From positions 4,526,001 to 4,590,000 of the forward strand of contig JANTQA010000026.1 of assembly GCA_027625915.1 (NCBI GenBank): a stretch of 64,000 nucleotides of DNA, in the 5' to 3' direction. The DNA is from Anaeramoeba flamelloides (lineage: Eukaryota; Metamonada; Anaeramoebidae). The position numbers and the translations under genes are program-made. Numbering within the stretch: the first letter of the stretch is position 1; the number at the start of each line of letters is the position of its first letter. Below, piece after piece: positions 24,341 to 35,177 of this stretch. The notes under the pieces were generated by a model, which saw only the letters and a list, made by a program, of their open reading frames with translations, ran no database searches and had not been told where the DNA came from.

Positions 24341-24677
24341 ATGGACAATTCCAAAAAGAAAAGAAGCAAACATAAACAAAAAGCTTATAAGAAAAACAAA
24401 AACAAACAAAAGAACAAGAACAAGAACAAGAACAAGAACAAGAACAAGAAACATTCCAAAAAAGAAAAAAAAATCACCAAGCTTTCGCAAATTACCCAAC
24501 CTGTTGAAAAACGAATTCCCAAATGTGAAAATTGCCATAAAAAACAATCTCAATTCTATTGCACCATGTGTCAAGCCTATTATTGTGCTAAATGCGAAGA
24601 ACAAATACACAAATTTTCTGCCATAAAAAAACATAAAAAGCATCTGTTCAAAGCTCCTTACAATGAATTAGTCAAAA
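24341..24677 (+). CDS. First exon of a B-box zinc-finger protein
   Basis: ATG at 24341 opens 112 codons plus one base to a GTAAAT donor at 24678. Residues 4-44 are a Lys/Asn-rich basic tract encoded by a (GAACAA)-type hexamer repeat. Residues 62-101 form a B-box: Cys62, Cys65, Cys74, Cys77, Cys82, Cys85, His90 and His98/His101 as zinc ligands, with the hallmark QFYCTMCQAYYCAKCEEQIH. B-boxes bind zinc and serve in protein-protein contacts, most often in TRIM-type proteins next to a coiled coil. The frame beyond 24677 turns into Phe-rich low complexity, as expected for an intron. Following exons in 24.7-26.2 kb could not be fixed. The exon is G+C-richer than its flanks and looks intact. Partner domains, and so function, are unknown. 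Confidence 0.8.
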
Positions 24678-26223
24678 GTAAATTTTTTTTCAATTTTTAT
24701 TTTTTTTTTATTTTTTCGTCGTTTTTTTTTTTCAAATTTTATTTCAATTTCTTTTTAAGCAACTGTTGTTTTTTTTTTGATCTTATTTTTGAATTAAACC
24801 TTCTTGTTTCGTTTTTTTTTCGTATTGTTTCAAAAATTACATCTTTGTTTTTGGTTATTAATTATTTTTTTTTTTTTTTTTTTTTTTATTTTTTTGTTGT
24901 TGTTTTTTGATTTTGAAATAAATAATCCCTTTCTCCGAAAAAAATGGTTACTTTGCATTCAAAAGTTTTTCAATTCAACAAGTAAAGGTAATTTGGGTTG
25001 AGGATCTTTTCAAGATCTAAAATTTTTAATTTTTAATTTCTTCAAAAAGAGAAAGAGAAAAGATAATTGAAAAAATTAAAAAAAAAAAAAAGAGAAATAG
25101 AAAATAGATAAACCATTGTAAAAAATACCTTTTGAAGAAATGAATAGACCTTTCAAGACCACACCTCCATGGTGGGTATTGGGGAATAACCTTAACTCAC
25201 CAATGTCCTTTTGAGAATAGATCAATCAAAGAGAGAAAAATTGTTCAAAAAAATTACCAAAAAAAACATTTTTTTTTCATTTTTTTTTTTTTCAATTTTA
25301 AATTTCTTGAAATTTATAACTGTCTTTATTGTTTTGATTTGGAAACAATCTCCTTGTTATGTTACGAGTTTGGCCTGGAAGAACGAGAAATATGATTCTG
25401 TTCGAAGTGATATAAGATTATGTTGAGGAGTTCGAAGAACGACAATTAATATAATCTTAGCACTAGAACAATCTCATTATTTTGAGTCTGGAAGGGGAAC
25501 CAAAACGAAGAATTATAAAAGGTGATTGTTGAACAAATGAAACAATATGAGATGCTATTTATTTTTTAACTCGGGATCTAAAACAATAAAAAAACAAACA
25601 AACGAAAACAAACAAACACAATTTGCCCAATACAACTAATTTGTAATTTTTTAATGGTACTTTAAAGAGCTTGTTTTTCAAAGGATCTTTTGATACCAAT
25701 TGAGTCATTGTAAACATTGAAGTTAAAGATTACATTTTCTTTCATTAGGGTATAAAACTTGGTTTAAATTTTCTAGAGATAAACTAGATCGTACATCCAT
25801 TCAATGAGATCTATCTATCCTTTTATTTTACTTTTTTCAGCCAATTCCCGAAAATGATCAAACTTTAAAACCTGCATGCATCTAATATGTGTTCTTAACA
25901 GTGACTAATTTTGAGCCTTCCTCTCCAAAATTTCTTGACTTGACATTGTAAAAAAAAATGTTTTTTTTTTTTTCTAATTTCAATTTTGGTAAATGTTTTT
26001 TTCACCTTTTGAAAATCTTTGATTAAATGGTTTTTTCTCTCCTTTTTTGGAAGAAAAAAGAGACCAAAACTTTTTTTATTTTTTTTAAAAATGAGATTGA
26101 TTTCTTTTAGAGAAAAAACGAAAAACGTTGTTTGATTTTAGATATTTTTTTTTAAACAAAGAAAGGGAATTCATTCAATTTCCAACCTTTACGGGAAAGT
26201 TGATGGACTTTTTTCTTTGTCGT
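24678..26223. other. Region downstream of the B-box exon, exons not resolved
   Basis: Several G+C-richer patches (about 25145-25210, 25340-25530 and 25830-25890) could be further exons or decayed gene pieces. None gives a frame and splice pair I can defend. The frame at 25211-25426 ends with CYVTSLAWKNEKYDSVRSDI, which is not recognised. Confidence 0.3.
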
Positions 26224-26472
26224 CTATTGATCAAATAATTGAGTGAATTGAACCAAATTAATTTTCCAATGTCGTAAATCCTTGAGCTCGGCAAACCTTA
26301 CAGCCAATTTATTCAACTTGTGAATTTTTTCTTTCCTTTCGTAATATAACGTGAAACAAAAAAATTGTTTAAAACATTTTTTTCTTTCATCATGTTGTGA
26401 CAAAAATTGTTTCGTTTCAACTTGTAAGGTTTCGTTCTGAAACATTACAAAAATTCTTGCTTTTAAATGCAC
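26224..26472 (-). CDS. Unrecognised short reading frame overlapping an inverted repeat arm
   Basis: Starts at the first in-frame codon near 26472 (MHLKARIFVMFQNETLQVET) and runs 82 codons to a stop at 26224. Composition is balanced and its end (FAELKDLRHWKINLVQFTQL) looks protein-like. Its middle part (FLSQHDERKKCFKQFFCFTL) is encoded a second time on the opposite strand at 26557-26665, because the DNA is an inverted duplication. It may be an exon, a transposon remnant or chance. No domain recognised. Confidence 0.3.
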   Translation of the reverse strand: MHLKARIFVMFQNETLQVETKQFLSQHDERKKCFKQFFCFTLYYERKEKIHKLNKLAVRFAELKDLRHWKINLVQFTQLFDQ

Positions 26473-26665
26473 CTAAACCTCCATTAGAGCCAATCTATTC
26501 AACTTGAGAATTTTTCTTTTGTTATGAAGTTTAACTTGAAAGAAAAAAATTGCTTTAAACAATTTTTGTCACAACATGATGAAAGAAAAAAATGTTTTAA
26601 ACAATTTTTTTGTTTCACGTTATATTACGAAAGGAAAGAAAAAATTCACAAGTTGAATAAATTGG
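26304..26665. repeat. Long inverted repeat with arms of about 109 bases
   Basis: The arm 26304-26412 and the arm 26557-26665 are reverse complements over about 109 bases with little or no mismatch, separated by about 145 bases. The spacer at about 26484-26525 carries a third, partial and diverged copy of an arm end (GCCAATCTATTCAACTTGAG). The arms lack the TA-CAGT ends of the MITE families. Confidence 0.8.
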
Positions 26666-28732
26666 ATGTATATATTTATAAGATTAAATATTGGAAAAAT
26701 TTTTTTTTCAAACACTTTGAAAACAACTTTAAATAACATTTTTAAAGTAGAATTTATGAGTAAAATGCTTCTTATTTTACCCAAATAGAATTCCAAAAAA
26801 AGAAGATCAGAAAATTTCCAAACTTTGCCTAATTACTAAAGGATTTCCTAAAATCTTTCCACAGTGTCTACAATACTATCCTAAACTTTTGAGTGTTCTA
26901 ATCTCTTTCTTATCAGTAGTTATGAGGAATTATATCGTTAAATTTTTCCAAAGAAAATGTTTGAGTTTTTAAAAAAATACATAGCACTTTAATTTTACTT
27001 CAAGACGAGTTTGGTTTGTATTGTAAATAAATATTATAATCTGAAAAGGAAAATATTTTCCTAATTTTAAATTTGAAAATAAAAAAGATTTTACTTAAAA
27101 ATTTGCGAAAAAAATGAAGAAAACTCTTACCATCTCAACGAAAACCGCAAATTTATTTCATTGTATTTCAGCAATTTCAAAATATTGCAGAATCATGACT
27201 TTAAATGGTATTCCAGTGTTAATTTTATATTCCAATGAATTAAATATATTGAAATAAAGTTATTTAATACTATTATACAAAATCAAATTGATTTAAAATC
27301 TGGTTAAAATTTGAAAGGCAATGATTGAATTTTGTTTTCAGAACTTTCAATTTATTTTTGGATTTCAATATGTTTATTTCAATCTGAAATCAAATATCTC
27401 TTTCAATGTGCAATTTTACTTGTTAAAAATTTAGGAAATTAACATTATAAATATTTTGAACCTCTCCAAAGAATGAAAAAACCCAACTACTAAAAGGTTT
27501 TTACAGATGTTATTCATTTATAAATTTGTTTTCAAATATTTTTTCTAAAACTAAAATAAAAGTTTGGTTAAACTTCACACGATCATTTCCCAAGATCCTG
27601 AATTTTGAAAAAACCAAAAGATTTTCATTTTTTTTTTTTTTTTCAAAACTGATCTTACTGTTGAAATTTATGTGAGACTTGCAAACAACACCAGTTATGT
27701 ACTCTCTTAATAATTCAGAAATTTTGATATCAAAAAGTGGTTCTTAAAAAAGAGTTTAACTCGAAGTTAAAACTAAATCTTAATTCTTTTTGAAATTGAG
27801 AAATTTTTGGACCAAATGAATTTAATAAAAAAATCAAAAAATAAGAATTTTGAAATATTTTTATTTCCATTTTCGCTCCGATCTCAAGAAATGATTTTCA
27901 AAAATAGAAATGATTTTCATCAATTGAAAATATTTCTCACAAATAAAGATATATTTACCAAATATCCTAAAAAATAAAGATACATTTCGTTCCAAGAATA
28001 TGATTTGATGTCGATTAATGATCTTCATAATAAATGATTAAAATAAAATTAGTGATTATTTTTAATTTTTTTGTTAAATTATTTTTGTAATTCTATTATT
28101 TAAATTTTTGATGAAAAAATATTTTTAATCTCATTTTCAATATACTTTAATTTTCAATGAAATAAAATTTCAATTTTAGTTAAATTATTTTTCAATAAAT
28201 AATGGTTTATTTTCTAATTATAATTAAAAAAAGAGACCAGTTTGAATTTTTGACAAAGAATTATTTGTGAGAAAACCTACACAGCATTTTCATATTTTTA
28301 TTAACACTTTCATAAATCATTCACAAAAAAATTTGAAAAATGAAATTTTGCTGTTGAAAATGAAAAATCAATTTTTTGGAAAAACGATTATGGAGCAAGA
28401 GGTAAAGTACCCATCTTACAATATGGGGATAGGAGCTATATTCCCCTGAACCACATTATAATCCGATTGATTACCATTTTCTCAAATAACCAGCAATTGA
28501 TATTTTAATTTAAAATGGGGCTTATGATTCATAGAATCACTAACTCTTTGAAGAAATCGTTTGGTTGATTTAAAATACTTTTTGACTATTATAAAAATAG
28601 GAATTGAATAAATAATTGGAACAAAATACTTGGGAATTTATAGAGCTGGATACAATTCTTGAGAGAATTTACCAGAATTGCACTCTCACTTGGTTTAACA
28701 ATATCTCTAATTCAAATCGGGGGATTCTGGAA
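26666..28732. other. 2-kb AT-rich intergenic stretch
   Basis: No gene recognised. The short frame at 28267-28449 has no domain. A G+C-richer patch lies at about 28380-28450. Confidence 0.35.
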
Positions 28733-29400
28733 GTGATGTAGAGTGATGTAGAGTGCCGTAGAGTGCCTAGGTTTTTTTTTTAATTATTGAAATGAATTGA
28801 AAATTATATAAATTTTCAATACATTTCAAAAAGTAAAAAAAACCTAACGGCGATTTTCCAGAATTCAAAAGGATAGAGTAAAATCAAAGATTTAACCCAA
28901 TTCTTAAAAATTCTAGAAAACCTAACAGTAATTTTTTAAAATTTTCAGAAATTATTAGAAAATTTTTGAAATTGTCTTTTTATTTCTGGAATTAACAAAA
29001 CCTAATGGCTATTTATCCAGAATTCAAAATAATTTCAGAAAATCTAAGATTTTAACTCAATTCTTAAAATTTCCGAAAAAGATAACGGCAATTTTTGGGT
29101 TTTTATGTATTTATCTGTTAAGTTTTCTCGGTTTTTTTGAGGATTTCTATTTTATTTGTGAAGTGTTCTAGGTTTTTTTCCAAATAAATAGAAAACTCAA
29201 AAAAATCTAACGAAAATGTGTTGATTTTCCAAATAAATAGAAAACTCAAGAAAAGATAACGTCTGTTTTTGAACATTTTTGAAATTTTACAATAATTTCA
29301 AAAATTTTAAAAAACCTAACAACACTTTTTCAGAATTCAAAAGAATAGAGCTAAATCTTTGATTTTGTGAAATTCCTAAAAAATCTAGAAAATCTAACAA
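28733..29400. repeat. Modular hairpin repeat, CCTAGG/GTAGAGTGCC family, copy 2
   Basis: Opens with three tandem GTAGAGTG units (GATGTAGAGTGATGTAGAGT, then GCCGTAGAGTGCCTAGG). The family's modules follow: the AGAATTCAAAAGGATAGAGT hairpin, a GAAGTGTTCTAGGTTTTTTT module and an AACGAAAATGTGTTGATTTT module. Several modules occur two or more times within the copy. Confidence 0.65.
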
Positions 29401-30140
29401 CAAGAAGGAGAACTTTTAGTACTCACCCCATAATGGAAAAATTGAAAAACAAAAACCAATTTTTTTGTTATTTCAGTGATATAATGCCAGTACCTTGAAA
29501 ATAAATCTTTATTTTTGATCGGATCAATAATATCATTTATTTTGAGATCTATATTTAAACAACAATTCACAAAAAACATGAACATTTTAAAAAATATGAT
29601 TTCACAAAATAATTAATTTGTGAATTTTTGGAACCAAAATTTCAAGAACAATGTGATGATGTTAATATTTTATTTGAAACAATATAAAATTTTATTTTTT
29701 ACAATCAATTTCACAAAATATTGACAAATAATTTCTGAATTACTTAACAAAATTTCACAAAATTGAACAACAACTGAAAGTAGATAAAATTTTATTGGTT
29801 TGTGGAAAGTAAAATTGTTTTTTTTTTAAACAATTTTTATTTTATTTTTTATTTGTGAATATTTTTTTGTGAAATTTAATTTAATTTCTTAGAACAATCA
29901 AAATGGAAATTCTGTGGTAATGTTCTTTCTTGTTTGATATAAACAATAAATGTTATTTTTGACAAAAATTGGAAATTATAAAATAAACATAGAATTTGAT
30001 GAAAAAAAAAACCAAATTATATCCCAAAAACTTATACAAAAATTTATTATTTATATATATTTATTCTATATATATATATATATATATTAATTATTAAAAT
30101 TAATTTATTATATTTTATTATTCAATATATTATTCGAAAA
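29401..30140. other. 5' flank of the B-box/SPRY gene, start exon not resolved
   Basis: AT-rich, with (TA)n at about 30066-30087. The reading frame of the downstream gene stays open from 30003 but has no ATG, so the start must be in an upstream exon or use an unusual codon. The minus-strand frame at 29394-29585 has no recognised domain. Confidence 0.4.
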
Positions 30141-31493
30141 GAAACCAATTTTAATATATGTAGAAAACACAATAAAGAATTATCCTTATATTGCATAGAT
30201 GAAAATAAATTAATTTGCTCTGAATGTTATTCAACTTGTAAGTTAAATAATCATGAAATATTAGGCTTAAAGGATTTCTCAAATAAAATTTATGAAAAGA
30301 TAAAAATCATTTTAAATAAAATTCAAAATGAAGAAAATCAAAACAAGGAAACAATACAAAAATCACTTGAAAATCAAAACAAATTAAAAGAAAAAATTAA
30401 AAATATTTGTAAAAAAATTGAAAATTATTCAGATTTATTGATACAAAAAATCCAAGATTCGAAAATAAATCATCTAAATTTATTTAAAAAAATTGAAATA
30501 ATAATCAATAACAAAATTGAGACAATTTTGGAAGACACAAAAAAAAAACAAAAAAAGATATTGAAAAAGAAAATAAAAATAAACACAGTCGAAAAATCTA
30601 AAAAAGATAAAAATCATATCGAATTAATACAGGGAGGCAAAGAAATAATAAAAACGGAAAGAAAAAATGAAAAGAAGGAAAAAAAGAGAAAAGGAAACAA
30701 AGGAGAACTAGATGAAAAAGAAAAAGAAAAAGAGAAAGAAAAAGAAAAAGAAAAAGAGAAAGAAAAAGAAAAAGAGCAAAAAAAAGAAGAAATTTTAGAA
30801 GAATGCTCTGGAGAGGATACTTCCGACGGTGATTCTGATGATTCGTGGGATTCTGATGACTCTGAAGACGGTGATTCTGATGATTCGTGGGATTCTGATG
30901 ACTCTGAAGAGGAAAGAAAAAGAATGGAAGAAGAATTTGAAGAAGAATTTGATCCAAAAATGAATCACAGAAATCGAATAAAATTAAAAAATAAAAATAA
31001 AACTGCATGGAATCCATTTAATTATGATTATGGGTGGGGAATAATATGTGGAAAAAAAATATATTCTAGCGGAAAACACGAAATCAAAATAAAAATAGAC
31101 CAATTCCCAAATCCCAAAAATGAATGGAACGATATCTGTTTAGGAATAATCAAAACCGAAAATAGGGAAAATTTTATCAAAAATTGGAGTCGGGAAGGAA
31201 CATATTTTTTTGAAACAATTTGGAATTTCGAAAAAAAAAAACTCGAAAGCCGAAAACGCGGAAAATGGACAAAGGAAAACGGAAAATGGACCGAAAAAAA
31301 GTACCCAAAAAAAATAAATTTAAAAAAAAACGACATTTTCACAATTTTTCTTGATATGTACCAAAAAAAAATGTCTTTCAAAATCAATGAAAAAAATCTC
31401 AGAGGATGGGAAAATTTACCCCAAAAAGTAAATTTTTTTGCCTATTTACGGGGCCAAGATGGAAAAGAAAAAAACCAAATAACAATAATTTGA
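30141..31493 (+). CDS. B-box / coiled-coil / SPRY protein (TRIM-like architecture), 5' end unresolved
   Basis: One open frame runs from at least 30141 to TGA at 31491-31493, about 450 residues. It has no in-frame ATG near its 5' end, so a first exon is missing from this model. Residues 7-38 form a B-box type 2: CRKH, then Cys18, CSEC, and closing Cys and His (LYCIDENKLICSECYSTC, LNNHEI). A Lys/Asn/Glu-rich helical coiled coil of about 110 residues follows. Next come a long (EK)n tract, a perfect 42-base tandem duplication encoding DGDSDDSWDSDDSE twice (30825-30908), and a C-terminal SPRY/B30.2-like domain (about residues 290-448: NYDYGWGIICGKKIYSSGKH, DICLGII, NDIFTIFLDM, FFAYL). The order matches TRIM proteins without a RING, in which the SPRY part selects the partner. 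The frame is intact over the covered part. Ligase activity cannot be claimed. Confidence 0.85.
   Translation, partial: ETNFNICRKHNKELSLYCIDENKLICSECYSTCKLNNHEILGLKDFSNKIYEKIKIILNKIQNEENQNKETIQKSLENQNKLKEKIKNICKKIENYSDLLIQKIQDSKINHLNLFKKIEIIINNKIETILEDTKKKQKKILKKKIKINTVEKSKKDKNHIELIQGGKEIIKTERKNEKKEKKRKGNKGELDEKEKEKEKEKEKEKEKEKEKEQKKEEILEECSGEDTSDGDSDDSWDSDDSEDGDSDDSWDSDDSEEERKRMEEEFEEEFDPKMNHRNRIKLKNKNKTAWNPFNYDYGWGIICGKKIYSSGKHEIKIKIDQFPNPKNEWNDICLGIIKTENRENFIKNWSREGTYFFETIWNFEKKKLESRKRGKWTKENGKWTEKKYPKKINLKKNDIFTIFLDMYQKKMSFKINEKNLRGWENLPQKVNFFAYLRGQDGKEKNQITII
30825..30908 (+). repeat. Perfect 42-bp tandem duplication in coding sequence
   Basis: Two identical in-frame copies (30825-30866 and 30867-30908), each encoding 14 residues rich in Asp and Ser with one Trp. 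Identity at synonymous positions points to a recent duplication. Confidence 0.9.
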
Positions 31494-31529
31494 GGAGGGA
31501 TTTTTTTTTATCCATTCATTTACGCACGC

Positions 31530-31835
31530 GACCCCCCCAGGTCTAAATTTTGATCAGGATCCTTGTAGTCCAAATACCTGGAGTTCCATTACTAGAATTA
31601 AGGACATCACAGACGAGAATTGTTCGTTTTTCCACCATTCTCTCCTCTCTATTTTTTATCCCCAAAGATAAAAAATATTAAACGATTCAAAATTACTCAA
31701 ATGAAGATGAACCACTCAGCCCACATCAGATACATTACAGAAGATTCTCGAATCAAAATTTTAGAAATGAAGGAGGGACTATATTTCTTAGTCCAAAACA
31801 AAAAGAAAATAAAAAATCAGAATAAAAAATCCTAA
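31530..31835 (+). other. G+C-richer patch with two overlapping frames, possible gene fragment
   Basis: One frame reads GLNFDQDPCSPNTWSSITRI and on to FYPQR before a stop at about 31669. A second frame overlaps and continues MKMNHSAHIRYITEDSRIKI to a stop at 31835. The two together look like one protein segment broken by a frameshift or by an undetected intron. No domain recognised. It lies 40 bases behind the SPRY gene's stop and is not clearly part of it. Confidence 0.35.
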
Positions 31836-33104
31836 TTATTTATTTATTTTGTTTTTTAGATTTTTTATTTTTTTTAAAAAAAAAGAGTTTTACTTTTCTA
31901 TTTTATTTATAAAAATTAAAATTTTAATAAAAATATATAATAGGGATATAATAATTATAAAAAAAGATAAAATAAAGAAATTTTACATTTCTTAATTAAT
32001 TTTAAAAGAATACAATAGTTAGAAGAAAAAATCAAAAAATTTAGTAAAAAAAAGTAGTCAATATAATCAATTATTTAAATAAGTTGTTATTTCTCAAAAA
32101 AGAATACCAAAAAGGAGAAAAATTCCCAAAATAATAATAACATACACATTCACAAGCTCTATTCTAAATAAACTATACAAGTTACAAATAAAAATAAAAA
32201 AATAAAAATTTTAAAAGAGAATTAGTAAATTTTGAAAACCAAAAAAAAAATTCAATAAAAAAAATAACTTGATCCAAATCTTACCAGATATTGATAGATT
32301 TTTATTTAAAAAATTCGAAAGTAATTTTTGAAATTGAGAAATAAATCTGGTTTAGAATGATTATTGATTTCAAAAATTGTTCATTTTGGATATTTATAAA
32401 TAGAAACAAAAAAAGAAGTCCAAAAATCCAGTCGAAAATTTGTGACAAATTTTAAGCAAAAAGATATTAAAATAAAGCCTACCTTTTTCGAAATTGCAAA
32501 TATTTATTTGTTAGCTGATATTTGCTTTGAATGATCCAATTGAAAAGCATTTAATAGAGATTAAAAATAAGAATTCATTATTTTATGAAACCATTAAAAT
32601 CCAAACAAGTCCCATTACTTACCAAGGTTAAATTCAAAAACAAGATCCCTATTATAAGTATTTCAATCTTTCAATCTTTTTTCGGTAATAATATTTACTG
32701 AAAAACAAAAAAGAAAGATTGAATTCAAACTCTAATTTAAAAAAAAAATGAAATAAATAATCCAAAATATTCTTTTCAAGTTTTTAATCAAAAGTTACGT
32801 TATTTTTTTGAAATTGAACAATCCTGAAAAATTCATGTTTGTTTAAAGTGTCTTGAAAACAGTCTTCCTCTTTGCTTATTTTTACCAACTTTTTTTTTTA
32901 TGAAATTCTTCTTTTTATTTTCAAACAGAATATTTTAAAAATGAATTCATTCAAAAAGAAAAGAAGTAATTCAATTCAAAAATATTTTTAAACTGTCGAC
33001 AGAAAAAGTCAATTTAATAGAAAAAAAAAATTTCAATGATTTTTCATAACAACATATCGTATTTGCCAATTAGTATTAAAAGCTTTTGGTTCAATTCCAT
33101 TTGA
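31836..33104. other. AT-rich intergenic stretch
   Basis: No gene or known repeat boundary recognised. Confidence 0.35.
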
Positions 33105-33297
33105 ATCTTGAAGTTGGGGATCTTAGAATATTCTTACCATTATGATCAAAAAATCATTTTATGTTATTTTATAAATGAAAAACGAACAAAAAATTTTTTG
33201 AGATATATGAACTCGAACACCTTATAAGGAACGCGAAAATGTAATTGAAAAATAACTACAAATTTTTAACATTAAAAACACTTCTCAACAAACAACT

Positions 33298-34557
33298 TTA
33301 AGGATTATCTAAAAAAAGACGAATATTGACTTCATACGGATTAAAACATGAGTGAAATGTGAACTTTATTTCTTATTAACCAGAATAAAGATCAAATTTC
33401 AAAAATTTAGGAATTGGTAATTTTGATAGATCAGTTTCTTATTAGCAAACTTATTACTGAAAACCACAACCCAACCATGATCGTTCTAACTTTTATTTTA
33501 CAGAGCTAAAAATCGATTGCAAGGCAATACTTCAATTAGAACGATCATGGTTGGGTTGTGTACATTAAATTTATCAAAATGAAATTTTTTCTTTGTCATT
33601 TTAAAAATAATTTAAAATGAAAAGGGGAAAACTTAGAAGTGATTTGTTTTTTATTTGTCATTCATTACCACTATTTGTTTTTCTCGTTTGCGAAGAGGAT
33701 TTTTTTTATTTTTTTATTTTTTCATCTTTTTATTTTTTTATTTTTTTCTTATTTTCTTATTTTTATTTTCGTTTTATTCCATAAAAGAAATATACAAGAC
33801 GCTGAATTAAATCCCCAAACCAATAACCAACAAACAATTTCAAAGAACCACAGCAGAACGCTGTGTTAGAAAGTTTTCAAAACTGCAACCCAACATTCCA
33901 AAAAAATTACAAAACAAAAACAATCAAATGATTCACAACAAAAAAAAGTCCAGAAAAAACTCACAAGTCTCTACATTATATTCCACTCATTACTTGCACA
34001 TACCGGCAAAAAACTGAATTTCCAATATTCTTAGAATGGAAGTGTAAATTTATTATTAAAATTACAAAAAATACTTGGTTTTCGCCCAAATATTATTCTC
34101 TAATATAGTTAAAAAATCTTAAAGGGGGTTCTTTTCCTTTTTTTTATAAATAAACTTTTCTTTTTTTTTTATAAATAAACTTTTCTTTTTTTTTTTTTTT
34201 AGAATTTTTTTTGATCTTAATTGTAAAAAAATTTTTTATGTGTTATTTTCTAAAAAAAAACACCTTTTTGTTGGAAACGATGATATTAAATACCGTCAAT
34301 TTGGCTTTGAAAAGAAAAAACAATTTCTTTTTCATTTTTTTAGGGTTGCTAAAAATTAGATGCGCTGAAAAAATGACAAAAGAATTTGAAAATTCAAAAA
34401 ATGTTTTTGCCTTTGAAAAATTGCAAAAAAATTCTGGAAAATTGTGAAAATTTTTGCATTTTAGGTTTCTGGTTAATTGAAAAAGATAAAGAGTCTAAAA
34501 CTGTGATGTTTTAACCCACCTTACCCCCAAAATGGCCTTTTTTTAGATAGTCCTTAA
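33298..34557. mobile_element. TTAA-flanked TIR element 1 (piggyBac-type target), 1252 bp
   Basis: Starts TTAA then GGATTATCTAAAAAAAG and ends CTTTTTTTAGATAGTCC then TTAA. The site in the paralogous repeat (about 14663-14668) has a single TTAA. The interior has no transposase. It holds a perfect 25-base foldback (33465-33560), a Tyr/Phe-rich frame, and a 70-base G+C-richer patch near 33790-33870 encoding NIQDAELNPQTNNQQTISKN that may be a captured gene piece. A 29-base duplication of an ATAAATAAACTTTTC block lies at about 34135-34190. Confidence 0.8.
33465..33560. repeat. Perfect 25-base foldback inside TTAA element 1
   Basis: The arms 33465-33489 and 33536-33560 (CACAACCCAACCATGATCGT plus TCTAA and its exact complement) enclose a 46-base loop, which itself holds ATTGCAAGGCAAT. 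The G+C of the arms is far above background. Confidence 0.85.
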
Positions 34558-34661
34558 AGCTAAATGATCATATTGTCAATGATTTTTGATCATTGAGTTG
34601 CCTTGAATTGTTACATTGTCTCCACAAACCATACAACCGTTCCAACCCTATCGAGAAATAT

Positions 34662-35177
34662 TAAACTAAAATTCAAAATAAATAGCCCACCTTATATTTC
34701 AATTTTGAATTGCTTTTGTATCGTTTTGAAGTTTTTCCTCTCACAATGAAAAGTTTGCAAATAAATCATTTTTTCTCTTTTTTATTTTTTCAAAAGTGTT
34801 TTGCTAAAATGGAAAATGGAAAATGAAAAATTTGAAAGAAGTAACTGATGAATTCATGGAAAAATTGGTTTCAAATATGACAAAGAGATTAGATTTAGTT
34901 ATTCAAAATGAAGGAGAATAGATAAATGGGTTTTATTAATTTTTTAAAAAATTTTTTTTCATGTAATGCTTCAAAAAATAAAATAAAAAAAGTTAAAAAA
35001 AAATTTTAAAAAAAATTGGTCCATTTATTTTGAATGAAGAAAAACAAATACCCCTGGAGTAGTGAACCAAATACTTAAATAAAAATTTTGATATTATAAT
35101 AGATAACTACAAGTATTAAAAATATTTTTCTTTAAATTTTGATTTTTTATGGGCCAATGATTTTGAATGATAGTTTA
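34662..35177. mobile_element. 512-bp TA-flanked TIR element, AACTAAAATTC family, inside the repeat copy
   Basis: The left end is AACTAAAATTCAAAATAAAT and the right end is its approximate complement (the reverse strand begins AACTATCATTCAAAATCATT). TA flanks at 34662-34663 and 35176-35177. The paralogous site (ATATTATAAG near 14770) has one TA. The interior is homologous to 6028-6541. Confidence 0.8.

Noticed and set aside
24338-24643. Minus-strand frame with a Leu/Val run
   Set aside because: Antisense of the B-box exon and its (GAACAA)n repeat.
30003-30140. Extension of the B-box/SPRY frame through the (TA)n tract
   Set aside because: The frame is open but codes only Tyr/Ile runs and has no ATG; more likely intron or 5' flank.
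30598-31387. Phe/Leu-rich minus-strand frames opposite the SPRY gene
   Set aside because: Antisense shadows of Lys/Glu-rich coding sequence.
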